A stretch of DNA of 64,000 nucleotides, taken from the NCBI GenBank assembly GCA_016490735.1, contig JAEMWC010000267.1, positions 7,501 through 71,500 of the forward strand, written 5' to 3'. This DNA is from Pachyseris speciosa (Eukaryota; Cnidaria; Anthozoa; Scleractinia; Pachyseridae). A program made the translations under genes and the position numbers. Positions 45,101 to 60,100 of the stretch are shown here, one piece after another (the stretch's first letter is position 1; each line of letters opens with the position of its first letter). Below the pieces are notes generated by a model that made no database searches, was not told the DNA's origin, and saw nothing but the letters and a program-made list of their open reading frames with translations.

Positions 45101-48100
45101 GAACATACCTCAAGATATTCCAAACTTGCTTTAAAAAGAAACCTTTAGCCAGATTTTGATGCCCTATATTTGGGTCTGTATATTTAAAGCCAGATTTAAA
45201 GATCCAGTTCAGCCAACAATAATTGTTGATGTTTTATTTTTAAGCCCTTACAGTGCTCTGCTAAAAACTTTGTTACTTCATTCTTGAATAATGTGGTGAA
45301 ACACAATACTGAAGAGGTGGAATTTAAACTACGATATAAACCTGTGATGTTGGAAGGTTTAAATACAGGAAAATCCAACAAAAAGCCAAAGGGAAAAGAA
45401 ATGTCTGCAAGGAATAAGAAGATTCATGGGATTTACAATATTTCATCTACAAATCAAAGGTTAGACATAGAATACAATGAATGATGTGATTTCTGTCCTG
45501 TACAACCGAAAATGACTTCGAGGTGCAAATACATCAGGATCACAAAGTATGACTGCTTCTGAGAGACGGTGGCTGACAAGAGATTCAACATAATTATAGT
45601 GATTGACTGTGAATTGATTCAAATGGCATTTGATTAAAGGAGCAGTGTCATGGCTGAGCATGCCTCATGATGCTCTCAAGTGAGAAACAGATTTTTTATC
45701 TGTTCACCATCTTCAATTTCGTCAGTAGGATTGATTTTGGTCAGTATTTCTCATAATGTGCATTGAAGCATCAGCTATGTGTACATTTCTCTTTTGGAGA
45801 TTTTTATTTGTTTGTTCCATGTCATATGGATGGCGCTGATCAGCAGCAATATAATTATATCAGCAAACTTGGAAAAACTAGCCAACTTTTTCAAGTTGAT
45901 GTACTGCTACTGCACATATGTGTGAGGTCAGAGTGACACTGTTCCTTTAAGGTAGTCACTGAATAGAGCTACAAGGGCCACCAATAGGGTGGCCTATGTG
46001 CCTGGGGAGTGAACTTCATAGGAATTTAGAATGTAGTTGCTGCTACTTGCCATTGAATCAGAACATTCATTACTTTTTTTATAAATGTATGGCTGGAAAT
46101 TATAGAGCAACCATGCCCCAATGTTGTTCATGCTATGTTTTATTTTTATGCATACAGCTGCATTTACATGACTTGTATGCATGTGTCAGATGCAAATTTT
46201 TTTATTCTTAACCCATTAGAAGATGGTGTCCCTTTTTCTGTAAGAAAATAATGCTCTTTCAAGGTCCACAAAAACTGTCAAATACAATTGCAAACCACTT
46301 GTGTGTCCACCAGCAATAGCTGTGGTGATGAGCTGCTTCTAGTGATACATGTTTTTTAGTGTTTTTTGTTGTTGTTGTGTCCGTCATCTGGCCTATGCCT
46401 CCTCAGCCAAACCTGAAAAAAAAAAAAAAAAGAAATTTAGTCTTTGAAAACCATGGCAGGATTCAAATCCACCACTATCAGATCACGTTGCTCCTGTGTT
46501 TTCCTATTGATTATGCTACTAAGACTTTCTGATATTTTGAAGGAAAATTTTATAACACTTAAGCAAGGGAGTCATACATCATCTCTCATTCAAATTAGAA
46601 GCCTTTTCAACAGAAATATTTAAGCCTCAGCATCAAACATCATCCTCATTCTAACTAAAAGCCTTTTCAAAAGAAATGTTTACTCAAATTTGAATTACTC
46701 CGATGTATGTGTACATCCCATAGCAAACAAATTCATTTGATAGCATTTGCTTTGCCCTTCCTCTATTTTGAATCTTTTCCCCAAACCAAACATCATCAGG
46801 ATTAGGAAATCGTCTCTCATGCTAACTAAAGGCCTCTTCAAAAGAAAAGTCTACTCAAAATTGAATTAACCCAACCTATTCTGTATCTCATAGCAAAGGA
46901 ATTCCTTTCAGAGCATTTCAGAAGACAGAACAGAATAGAAAGAAAACAGAAAGCAATTCCTTCAGCCTAAAGTGATGAGTTAATTAATACTTGATCATGA
47001 ATGTCATGGATCACTTTGTTTTGCTAACTTAAGGGAGGCTCAAAACAGTTTTTTTGGCTTTGGGGTGCACCTGTTGAAATCAAAATTTCCTATAGAAGAG
47101 AAGCTTGGATTTCTTTGACACTACAACATCTTTTCGAAGTATGATCAAAGTTTATTTTCTCATTGGTTTCCAAACAACAGCTGTTACCACAGTGATGGTA
47201 ATGCATGGTCACTCATTTTGAAAAAGGTCAGTTATCTTGAAATCCAGTCACACACCTCATAACAAAACTTAAAGAGTGTAAAACACTCAAGTCCCTCATC
47301 TTGTAGGCCCAATTTGCATAAATGCAGCCGTTTCCTTTCCCAAATATCTTACAATTGCAGCCACCAAGGTGGGTCTATGTAAATTGCAAATGCTTTTCTA
47401 CCGTGATAATTCCTTGAACAGAGGACAGAAGTGGAAAAGTTTGATATTTCCTTGTAAAGTTTGATTAAAAATGTGGGAATGAGCAAAACCTGGCTTTTGA
47501 AAGTTTATTTGCAATTTACTTGAAAATGCTCTAACAGCTGTTGCTCGGAAACCATTGAGAAAATAAACTTTGATCATAGGTCAAAAAGATGTTGTAACAA
47601 TTGTCAAAGAAATCTAAGCTTGTTTCTATAGGAATTTTGATTTCAACAGGTACACCCCAAATAAAAAAATGAAGCTAGCCTCCTTAAAGCCTCTTGACAT
47701 AAGAGTTTACTCAAAATTAGATCACAATTGACTTGAAGTACTTTCTAGACATTAATGCGGTCAGAATGGTCATAAAGTCTTCTTTCAAATTAATTTTGTT
47801 GCACATTTGTTGTTATTTACTTAGAAAACATGGAAGATCATGAACCCTCCAACTAGTAAAGCAGCGCTGTGATTTTATGTAGCTTTCTATGTAAAGCACC
47901 AAGAGACTGATTTTGTATAATTCCACTCAGCACGGGAACTCAGCTGAAACAGTTAAGATAGACATAGTAAATTGACTTTGACATGTTTGTTTGTAAGGTA
48001 TGAGATGTATCTTCCTCTTCACAAGTTATGGGAAGAATACATGCAGAGCATGTTAAACTTACAACTTAACAGGTATGTTTACTTGTTGTAACTGTGTTCA

Positions 48101-51100
48101 TGGTTTGTAATCAACACTTAACTGGAGGATTAACACTCTGATTTGAGCCCTGAAAGAATAAAACAGCATTTTGCAGCTTTTCCTCCAATTTTGGTACAGG
48201 GATGCTTTCCTTCAAATGTTTGCTGGGTGGGGGGTGGGGGACGGGGGGGGGGAGGTATTTATGACTTGCAATTTGCAAGGTTGATTGATTGATTAACTTA
48301 ATTTTATAAGTTTCATAAGTTACTACATGTAACTAACTTCTTTACAAGAGAGCCATACTGAAATAAAAGTAAATAATATTACATACAATGTGTTAAGAGC
48401 GAATGCACAGAAATATCAAGCAAAATCCCAAAATAGCGGCCACAGTCAAAAAACAAACCTGTCCTCATTTTCAGTTTGCAGAAAGGTATTGATGCGGTTT
48501 TAAAGGTTCTGGACTTTATTTCTCATAATACGACCGATTTTTTGAAATATTCGAAATATTCGAAAATCGATTACGCACTCTTGCGGGCCTAAAAATGGCC
48601 GAATGAATTAACGAAAATACCCTTGGCAAAACAGCGCTCGCTCAAGAAGCAGTGGCCATAACATGGGAATTAAATGCCAACAGCTAAAAGAGGACGTATT
48701 TTTTTCTCTATCGATACCAATTTGGGGACTTCAGAATTATTTCTGATATCAGCAAAACACGTTCAAAGTTAGCGTATTGTCTAACGGCGCGCATTCGCAG
48801 GGAAATTTAGCCCATAATTACGAATGAAACTTTCGATATGTGGGAAACCCTCAATCGGGCTATGTTTTTGCCCATAAATTACCCATATGCTACTATTTCA
48901 GTTTATGTAAAAATTAGTTTGGGTTTTTTAGCTGACGCTTCAAAAAAAATAGTGAAAGTGTGAGATATGTGGCTGAAATTAAACCTACTTCGCATACTGT
49001 CATTTTGTTGACATATGCAAAGAACGCAAGAATTAAAAGTTATTGCTTCAGTGGTCAGTCGCCTCCAAACTTACCTTCATATATTGTCCAAAGACTGGTT
49101 TTGTGATGCGAGAGCGAGAGCTCGTTACTAAGATCTCTATGCTTCAACGTTATTTCTTCACGCCCGTAGGTCAACAAAGGTCACGATGTGTCACGGCAGT
49201 GCATGACGCTGTAAGGTCATATCATAAATTTCATATAAACACACATTGAAGGAATGAATCAGTTGAACTACTTTAGAAACTGACTTCTATTTCATATTTT
49301 CGCAATGTGTTTACAGCTGTTAAAAAGAATTCGAACTTCTTGTTCTTTACTATGTGCATTCAGCTCATCTCATCAGCATGCCCCGTTCACACAGAGCTCG
49401 GTCTACACGTCAGATCAGTATATATACATAGAAAGGACGGTCATATACGTCAAGGTAGTCCTTAGAGCAGGAATCTTTTTGTTCCTACATATTAGACGTT
49501 ATCGAGAAGCTGTCACGTGAGAAGGGCATAAAGGCGCGCTCCACAATCATCTACATCTGTCGTACGTCTTGCGTGACTAGGGTGCTTTCCATAGAGACCA
49601 GTTGAAGAAGCCAAGGGAAAAGTAGGACTTCGAAGTAGCCTGCGTATCTGCGTAGCTGGCGGTGATATAGGTGCGTGAAGTAAACTTTTGCAGGCGGAGC
49701 AGCAATACGAGTAAGTATTGAAAAACTGCGAGGAGAATGGGGAAGAGGCATTTGAGTTACTTCGCACGTCTACTATACCGCTTGCTAGGCAACATTTCCA
49801 ACTACATCAAATCATTGCATTTGTGTTTTTAGACTAACACTGGAAAAAGTGAGTGTTGCTTCAACCAGTGACCGGGGTAACCTTTGCAGGGGTGTTTTTG
49901 CTGGAAATTCCGCCTTAAATTTTTGCCTGCTTGGTTAGCCTCCTGAGGACAGCTTTTCTCAGGTAGTACCTCTCGTTCCGTACGGTTCCGTTTGACTATT
50001 ACAACAGTGGAAGAATGACGGCAAATAAAGGTTGTCTCCTGGTTGATCAGTGTCAGAGGGATAGCTGGTAGCCGCTGGTGCTCAACATTGAAATCGTGAA
50101 AATAAAATTTCTTTATTATGTTTAAAACAAAACGAAATCGGTTAGCACGTACCAGAGATAGGTTTCCAATATTTAGGATAAATTTGCTATCTGTGTCAGC
50201 GGTCTTTTAAAGTTCGGCTAGGATGGTTTCTTAAATCTTGTATGTAGTTTCTTTAATATGTTTTTTTTTAATCTTGGTCGCCAAGAAGACTAAACAATTA
50301 CGGTCAAATACGTTCCTTGCTTTCATACAGTGTTCATATGGAAGGGCTATGATCTGAGTACTCAGAGACTGCAAAACAGTCGGTTTTTATTGTCGTTTTC
50401 TGAAGGCGCAAGCCTCACGCCTCCTCAGGGCGTCTCTCCCCAGTCTCACTCTACGTTTTCTCCCACGCAAAAATACGCCTGTTTTGTAGTCTATAGAGCG
50501 TTTTCAGTCACGCAAGTAAATAAATGAAATCATTAGCCATTCAATAGATAAAATCAAGAAATTGTGGTATTATAGAAGAGCAATAAATAAACAACATGTC
50601 AAAGTCTCAGGGCCGTGCGATGATCCCGTACTCGAGTTATTCGGCAAATTGTACCACTCTAATATTAATTATGGTGTTTTGTATGGAAATGCCATCTTGG
50701 ACGCCAAAATGGCGGCCGGAAACGAGTTAAAACATATGTTTCTTACTTTAGCTATCTCAAAGACTTTGTTCTCTCTGTCGAGCTTTCAAACATTCACATA
50801 GACGCTTCTCTTACCATGTTGGCTTTCTAAACCTCAAAAACACACGGTGAATCGTTGTTTTCATGTAAGGGACATGCTTGAGAGCAGACATCTTTATGTC
50901 ACGCACTATGAAAGACTCTAAAATTCAAAGTGCCCTATTTTCAAAACAAAGCAAGCTACCGAGCTGAAAACATGCAAGCGGATACATTTCTAAAATGTCT
51001 TTTATGTGATGAAGATAAAAATGCAAAAGTCTGTTTAGTTTTGAATTTTATTTTTATGACGTCACGGGAAAACCCTCCTATAGGGGTTTTCACGTGACGT

Positions 51101-54100
51101 CATAAACTAAAAAGTAAAAGCTCAAGTTTGAAAGCTCGACAGAGAGAACAAAGCCTTTGAGATAGCTAAAGTAAGAAACATATGTTTTAGCTCGTTTCCG
51201 GCCGCCATCTTGGCGTCCCTCAAAGGGATGGCAAGGTGGTGTTTCCATACAGTATAATTTTGAGTGGTACATTTTGCCGAATAACTCGAGTACGGGATAT
51301 CTCACGGCCCTGAGACTTTGGCATGTTGTTTATTTATTACTCTTCTATAATATCACAATTTCTTGACTTTATATCTTGAATGATTGATGATTTTATTTTT
51401 TTTACTTGCGTGACTGAAAACGCTCTATACTTAGGAAATTGAACATTCAGCAAATAATTTTTTTATGGGTTGTTTCCGTTCTGAGCAAAAACGCTATTAA
51501 ACACCGAGGCGAATGAATCCACATTTAAGTGATTTTTGTATAGAGGTCAAACTCTTTTCTGCCACTTCTGTTTGCCCCGTATTGGAAAATTCGCCGAACA
51601 AGTTTTTATGCCGAATGTAAAATTTCGTAACATTTTCCGTCAAAAGCTATAATTCGATTTCATAATTCTATTTGGCTGTTTACACTCAGGCGTAATGTGA
51701 ACTGATGTTCTGAGATGAAAGTGTATTTGGACTGCGAATTTCTTGCTATATGTCATTTTTGAATGCGTATTCAAAGCTGAGTAATCGGCTTTTTTTCTAT
51801 TACCGTTAATGCATTAACCAAAAAAACGACGTCTTCGAACATCTGTGATAACGGTAGTGACACTATGCAAACTAGGAGTCATGGCGGTGAAGATGTAATC
51901 AAGGTTCGCTTGGAACAATTTGTTTGGTATTTTTCAAGATTTCTTTTGTCCTTTGTTTTTTCTTAGAAATCGCATGTATTTTCCGTACATCAGCTGACAA
52001 ACACTTTGGACGTGGAAAAAATGGTGACAGTATCATTGAACCCAACATGCGTTACAGCCTGAATCAGGGCGCCACTGTACTAGTCATATATTTAAAACGT
52101 CGGGAGACAGGCCATATAGTTATAAAGGAACGTTATACAGGATCTTTATACAATCAGTGGTTTCGTAGAAGAGCATTCATTTCAGGTTCAAGGGATGATT
52201 CTGTACAGTAATAAAAATGAAATATTCTGTACAGTAATAAAGTTTACGCTGTGACCTGGTGACCTTTGCAGAGTCTTCATTATTATAATAAATTTGTCGT
52301 ATAATTCTATTTTATAACACAAATATTTCTCTGTCACCACATTCATCACAGCATCAGATTCACCGAATTAAAAACTTTAAATCAGTATTTTGCAATTGAA
52401 CTTTTTACTCACAGTTCAAATTTCAGAGAAAATTCTAAGATTTTCGCGGCGTTTTTCAAAGCGCCCGCTGAGAAAGCCAAACAAATATTTATATCTCGTG
52501 CAAGAAGAGCATTTCAACATTTCAAAGGCATAAAATGAGCTTGATTTGACTCCGGCCATACCGAAAAGACATTTTGCTATTATAGACTAAAACTTGCGTT
52601 ACACAGGCTATTGCCAAATCTGCTTGAAAAGATATGTTTTTCGCAGGGACAGCTATCGTCTGCAGCCGAAAAACGGACAAATATAGAGTGCCAAATACTT
52701 CTCCTTTTTCCTTTCTAATTTCTAATTCCCGAAGATATAATTTTAATTTTTTAACGCTAGGGCGTTTTCGCAATGCTATTTTTTGCCAATTGTTTGGGCC
52801 AATTTTTCGCCAGGGAGAGTGCAAAATCCATCTTCTCAATATTCCTGAAAGTCGGCGTGTTTAGAAAAATAAACCCCAAAACCTTTGAAAAGTCTTAAAT
52901 ACCTCTATGAACTCGAAAATGCCACGCTATGCTTGATATTTCTGTGCATATGCTCTTAAAAACTGGTTATCAACAGTTCGTTTGCCTGAAGCCAGGTGCC
53001 TGCCTAGTAGAGGTGTCTGCCTAGGAAAGGTGTCTGCTTAGGGGAGGTGTCTGCCTTGTAGAGGTTGATTGGTTGATTGACTTTTATTTGAATATGGTAA
53101 TTTCATAAGTTATTGACTAACTTCTTTACAAGAAAGCCGTATTGAAATCAAAGTAAATAATATCATTTACATTCAATGTGTTAAAAAAAACTAGTTATCA
53201 ACAGTTTGTTTGGCTGAAGCCAGCATCCTGAAGCCAGGTGGAACTCGTCCTGAAATTTCATGACCCTCCCCTGGATAAATAAAACATCCAAATTCTATAT
53301 ACAGTGGTAAAAGGAAAATCAGGATTCAGTCCTTTTAATAAAGCAAGTTTATGAATTTGTTTCTACCTGAATTTACAAGGCAAAGTTCAAACATTGCAAG
53401 AATACCCGTAACAAACTTTTTGTCAAAGAATTTCACGGAACAGGGAGGGAACTGTATCACTTAAAACAGCAAATTGACGAGATCGACAACCAGTTAAAGT
53501 CAGTAATGAACAAAGAAAATCCTGCAGCAGCAGGAGCTATTCTTGACGAAGATCATTGATTCCTAGTGATAATATTAGAATCAACAATAACATTCAGAAC
53601 GCTATGCAAATCATTGCAAGTTTAAGTCTCATTGATAACAAAATAAAAACGTTTGACAGCAAACTTTATAGTTCCAATGCTAAACTGAAAAGTGGAGAAG
53701 AAGCAACCCACAATTTCTTTGAAAATCAATTGGGAGAAGTTGCCCTTCTACACAAGAAAGTGAAGGAAATTAATAATCAGTTAACAAAATTACAAGAAAA
53801 GTTCTCTCAACTGTTTAAAAACGTTACATGCTCAAAGCCAAAAAGTAGAAACGTAAACAGAAACAAAGCAAGAGGAAGGCTAAAAAAGTAAAACAAAAAA
53901 GAATGGAGGCTAACTGTGAAGTGGTAATTCAAACCATTGCACCCCAACATAATGCCGATAGTGATGCAGAGCCCATAGGCCCACTAGAACTCTATTATGA
54001 GGGAATAAGCACCCTAAAAAAGAAACAGTTGCCTTACATCCGAGATGCATTTGACAAGGGACTGTTCACTGTGGCTGCAAAAGACGTTATCAAGCAACAT

Positions 54101-57100
54101 CATGGTGGTTTATTTTCTTGTGACACTCCCTCTTTTCCTGTCATTTTTTTCATAACCCTCCCATTTGAAGGGCTCACCCCCCCCCCCCCCCCCTCTTCCC
54201 ACCTGCTAATTTCTGACAAGTCCCTTAGTAGAGATGTCTGTTTAGGAGAGGTGTCTGCCTAGTAGAGGTGTTTGCCTAGTAGAGGTGTTTGCCTAGTAGA
54301 GGTGTTTGCCTAGTAGAGGTGTCTGCTTAGGAAAGGTGTCTGCTTAGGAAAAGGTGTCTGGTTGAGAGAGGTGTCTACCAAGGAGAGATATCTGCTTTGG
54401 AGAGGTGCCTGTTAAGATGTCTGCTTAGGAGACCGAGAGGTGTCTGCTTAAAGCTGTTTAGAATGTCTTTCATCTTTCACATTTTGATATCTGTTGGCCT
54501 TTAGTTGCCAAGTAGTTAAGGAAGATGTTGGATATGTAAAATGGATTGATTTCAGGCTAACATAATATGTTTGTAAAGTTTATGGCAGAAGATTGAATTT
54601 TATTAAATAATTAAATAGCACAAATTTTGTGCTAGCTCACAGGGATCTCGCTGTGTTTTGAAGTGCTTCCGTATGCTCAGTATGTCACTAAAAGAATTGG
54701 TCACTTATTAAAACAGCAAAAGCCTGTTCCAGGCTCTCAGATATTTGGGGCGAGCGAAAAGCGAAACACGAAACGAGCGAAGAATGAGAGAAGAAAATCG
54801 CTCTCCGCTCGTTCTCGCGCGCTCGCCCAGATATCTGGAGCCTGGAACAGGCTAAAACAACAACACATCAACAACCATCATCAGCCTTTTCCACGACCGA
54901 AGCTGCAGGATAAAACCGACCGTCCATCTTCTGGAATAGTGTGCAAAATCAGTTGCAGACGGTGTGATTTCAGGCAGAAAGATCACTGAAGACGCGGGTG
55001 TCCGAGCACAAAAAGGATGTGTTGATGTTCGATGAAAATTCCAAAGTTACGAGCTATGTCCACGAATGTCATCGTTAGGTGTACTCTGACAATGTTAATA
55101 GCGACCTTCAGATCAGACTACGAGTCCGAGATTGAGTACGAGTACGACTTTCAAATTTCAAAACTGCTGAGTTCTCAGAGGCCTCACTCCTCAGTGTCGT
55201 TAAACAGAATAGAATGAGGCTCTAGGAACGAGAGTTGGTGTCACACATGGTAATCTACGCTTGGGACTAGGAATTGAAAAATCGTACTCGTACTCGATCT
55301 CGCATTCGTAGTCCGATCTGAAGGTCGCTAATGTCGTTGGCGTCGGACATGAGCCAAATTACCATAAACGCTTTTCCTTGAAGATTGGGTGTCTGTGAAA
55401 GGTACCAACGCTGGGAATGACCACATCGTCATCCCAGAAGTCTATAAATTGGCACCCCCTTTTAACTTAAAACTCTCGCGCAGAAACATTCTTTGTAGTC
55501 ACATGCATAGCGCTCGCGCAACGTTATTAGTAGTATAGGAGGCACCACGGTTTCCTTTTTTTGCTGTGGTTTCCCATTAAATTGCTTTGGAGTACATTAA
55601 CTTCGATGACGTCATGAATACACAACCCCACGCGTGTTCCATTACCTTAACCCCTCGCGTATACCTTCATACAATGGAAACAAAGACTTGCCCAAACTTG
55701 CCCGCTATTCGTGAACACGGACTGGTGTATTGAAAGCGCTATCTTTCTTGCAATTCGTTTGCTAGGAAAAACTTATCTCCGAGACTTTCAGTTTATTCGA
55801 AACGTTTATCGATCATTACTGTTAAAATGGCTTGCTTAACCTTTAACGATTTCCAAGTTGCTTTTGTGTATCTCTTTCTTGCTTTCCGCTCCGTTAGTCA
55901 CTAGCTAATTATGCAAACATGCAGTACTCTACATTTGCATACCAACTCAAGAGAAGAATCCCATGGGACACCCTTCTACCTTTCGACAACGAGAATAGAC
56001 GGCTTACGTTGTTTGGAACGATCAATATAAACACGTGAGTAATGTATCACAGGTTTTTGGGAGACAAAATATACAGAATGAACGAAAATCAAACAACAAA
56101 GTTTCTTCCTGCTGCAAAAGCAATTAAACTTTCCCTCGCCATATAATTTCTAGTAAAGTTATGTTCAGTTATGTAAACGTTTTCCCTCCTCCTCCTCCTC
56201 CTCCTTTTCCTCATTTCTCATTTACTCGTTTACTCGTTTTATTTACATCTTTCAGTTTCTTTCCTTGCCTGGGTAACAATCATTTGATTTTATTTCTATT
56301 ATCAGTTATTTAAAATCTGTCTATCCCAAGCTTGTTCGGGCTGACTATCATGGATGCATTCTTACTGGTTAGTTCTTTATATATTCTGTCCAGTTCATTG
56401 TCAATCTGAAGTGATCCGCTGAACGTTTTTGGAAAAGTAGTTTGCAAGTAACATGTTTATAATATTCTTTGTACTTTTTACTTTTATTATGTCTGGTGGA
56501 AGAAACTACACACTGTGTGGGTAATTCATAATTGGTTTCGTTATAATGGAAATTGGTTGTTTGTGAATGGGTGGTACGGTTCGATCGCATCATTGCCTCA
56601 AGCAATGTACACTACAGTCTTCCCTCTTCTTACCAACTGATGATTTACTTTAGGTTATGTTCTTTCCAGTGGTACTTTTTCAGATCAGTGTCAAAAAATA
56701 ACCCTTGACATTGAAGTATGTACTAGCGCGTTTATACTTAATTTTCTCTCACAGTGAGTCGATCCAAGTGTCCGTCGTATATTGGAGCCACTGGCATCTT
56801 ATTGCAGGAAACAAAGAATGCCTTCAAAATCATCACAAAAGACGATAAACTTAAAAGTGAGTATTTTATCCATCATTCTGTTACAAGGGCCTTTAAGTTT
56901 AATGCTATTGTCAGGTCAACATAATTCCAGAAATATCTTGCAGGTGGATTTCATTTATATGGGGTATTGGCTAAGCGTGAGGTCAAGATGGCGGGATTTT
57001 GGGCAAGTTCTTTTTTTTTTTGCGTGTTTATGGACCGAGACGGCTCCATATTGACCTCGCGGGTAGCCAATCACAGCAGGAGAATTGATTGATCTTGACC

Positions 57101-60100
57101 GCTGAAACAGCCAGTCATATAATAAAATAGGGTAATGACCAGTTGCATCTCCCGCCCTAACTCTTGTTGGTTTGTGTAATTCTCTTGTTTCGCACTCACC
57201 AGATTTCTTACCTCCGTCAAAAACAGTTCAACTTTACTCAGGAAGTCTCATAATCAATGGTGTAATGACACTGCTCTTAGAAACAAGAAACCCTTTGCTA
57301 AAAGATAAATATTGACAACGGATAGCCTTGAGACCAACTTTGAAATAAAGGTACAATCTTTTTTTTCTCTTGGAAGGGAAACAAGAATTCTTTAAGGTGA
57401 GGATGTTTTTGATTGGATAAGATTGAAACCGAGCGTAAAAACCGAGCGTGAAAGTTTGTTTTGAGTAGCACGTTTGAGGCAAAGCGGATTGACCTGCCAA
57501 CGAAACGTCGTAATAGTGTTGTTCGATGGTGGTGTTACTATCAAGATAAGAGGTCATCAAGATCAGTTTGGTTCTTTTGCACAAGTTAGACTTCCTCTTA
57601 AAAAACCTTGTCTAATTGTAGCTACCTGAGATCCTCAAAGTCGAATCATCATGGCTGGTCGCCGGCAATGACTTAAAATCTCTATTTAAAATAATCGCAA
57701 CACTTGGTTTGACCCGTTTGCACCCTCTTTCTGTGTCACAGGAAGACAACCACCGCTGACCAGCAGTCACGTTGTATAAGCTCAGTGACAGTGGTTTGAT
57801 CATCTGACCTGTGTGGGGGAGGTCACATTAGGTTTGTTTAAAAGATTCCAAATTTGTGCATTTTCCCGTTTTCAAGTAATTCAAAGTTTTTTTAGTCAAA
57901 CGTGCCTTTCCCCACTGATATCTATAATGACATCACTGATGAACAAACAAACCGACTCGGAAATTTTGTCACGTTCGTTGCGTTCAGCGGATATTGAATA
58001 TCAAAGGCGGCCTCAACTGCGTTCAATTTTAAATAGATCCGTCAATTCCTGGGCTTTATATGTCTTGTTTTTATTCCTTTCGAACCGACAGGCTTAAAGT
58101 GGTTTCTATTTGAAGAGGGATATGTTGAGCTTTTACAAAGCGTTAATCCTATTAGTTTAATCTCAAGTCTGTTTAGAAGAGATTACAGACTCGGGTGTTA
58201 TTGTCCACCCACAAACACTCCAAACTCTTCAGCGACTGAGGTGAAGTCGTTTTTGTCCAAATAATGACGTCAAACACGTCTTGCCGTGGTTTTCAACGTT
58301 TTTAGGTATTCACCTTTTTGTGCTTGCGTCGTAAAAAAGCAATCAAAATGATTGCGCGTAGAAAACTAAAACCTCCAGAGATTTTAAGGTTACGGTAAGG
58401 TGTAGTTGCCCAAAGGTTCGTCTCTGAACGGATTCCTAATACTGCCTGCATGACTGCCAATTTTAAACTGACAAAGAAATTGCAAAACATTCTTCGCGTA
58501 CGAACGTTCGGCCAAAGTAATTTGTTGATTTAAGTATGTGTTTAAGTGTTTATGGTGAAAAATGAAGTGCATCAGTTCTCTTTCTATGTCAGCTCATTAA
58601 AATCACTCATCGGCTTTGAGCAGGCTTCTCTTCCCACGTGGAAAATCGCGCGGCGAGCTAGTCATGCGTATACCTGGCACTGACTGAACAGCTTACCGCG
58701 GATTCCCTGTGATTCACTTTTGAATCTCGGTGATCAACTCAGTTGATAATACTTAAATTTGTTTTCTCCTCCACCGACGCAGGACCACAGATTGTTGAGG
58801 CATAGTAGGGTGTAGACGTCTGCGGCGTTTATTGCAAGCTGAATTGTTTGTCCAGACTTCATCCGAGAGACAGGGTCCTCTGCCGCATTATGTTTACTTG
58901 CGTGCCGCAATGTCAATTTCACCGTGACACAAGTTTTACTTGCGTAAGGACGTGAATTTATAAATTAGACATTATTAGTGTGTGACTTGCATGAACGTAC
59001 AATGGTGAATCATTGATATTTCACTTGGAATTTGGAATTCCCATCATCTTGTAAATTTTACCTGCGTGCGGACGTGCATTTAACTGGGTTTACGTAAGTA
59101 AATAAAGATTAGAGAGGAAGTGCAAGCCACTTTCGTAAACGCAAACAGTTGAGCAGCGCTAAACGTTTTACGTTTACGCAAACCGTTTTACGTCAATTTT
59201 GAAATCGACGCCGGCGCGCACGTAAAATCAGTCTAATTTGTAGTGGAACTGAATCCACTCTTACTTATTTTAGCACATAAACTGTTGATTTACACCTTTT
59301 CGTAAATGCGGTCATCTTATTTACATTTTGTACCAAGTTTAACGTACATAAATTAAATATAATAGAGATAAAGTGGCAGGGTGAGCTGCTTTGTCTAAGG
59401 ATCCCAGATAAACGTTTTACATTTACAGTGAATTTCCACTGTCGCACCAATGAACGGCTTACTTTAACGTAAAAGGTTGAGCGCTGTTCTTCTATTTACG
59501 TTCACAAGCCTCTCATGAATCGTCTTTTACTTTGTTTAAGCACGTAAAGCTAATAAATTAACACGTCGCCGGGTCAATAAAATAAATAGTAATTTATAAA
59601 CCGTTTGCGTGATAGTAAAAAGCTGACCGCTGTTGGACATATTAAGAAAAGACGATGTATCAAAGGCTTGCGCGCGTAAAAAAGATGACCCGTGCTCACC
59701 TTTTGCGTTTTAAACGGCGTCCTTCGTATTAATTTTTGCGCGCCAAACACACTTACAATTAACGCGATAGTGAAAATCTACTACGATTTAGGTTTTTTTT
59801 TTAAACCAGTTCAAGCTACGTCCGTCATTTGGAAACTCCACCTGTTCCACGTTTAGTGGACCACTGCATGCAAAATGGTAATTTATGAAACTACACTAGA
59901 AAAAAGTGCACGTGGAACGTTACCGAGCAGTTTGTAGCTAAGTTATGGTCCTGACGCAATGGTCTTTCATCCTCTACATGCAACAGTTTTATTTACAACG
60001 AGAGTAGATAGCAAGCTGGGTTTATTTGATGCTTTTTTTCTCTTCATGGCTTCCTACATGGCGCATATCGGGTTGGCAGGTCTTTGTTCATCACTGTTAA

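Noticed and set aside
56782..57054. 90-codon frame over POP4 exon 6
   Set aside because: Wrong frame relative to the conserved Rpp29 sequence and runs into intron.
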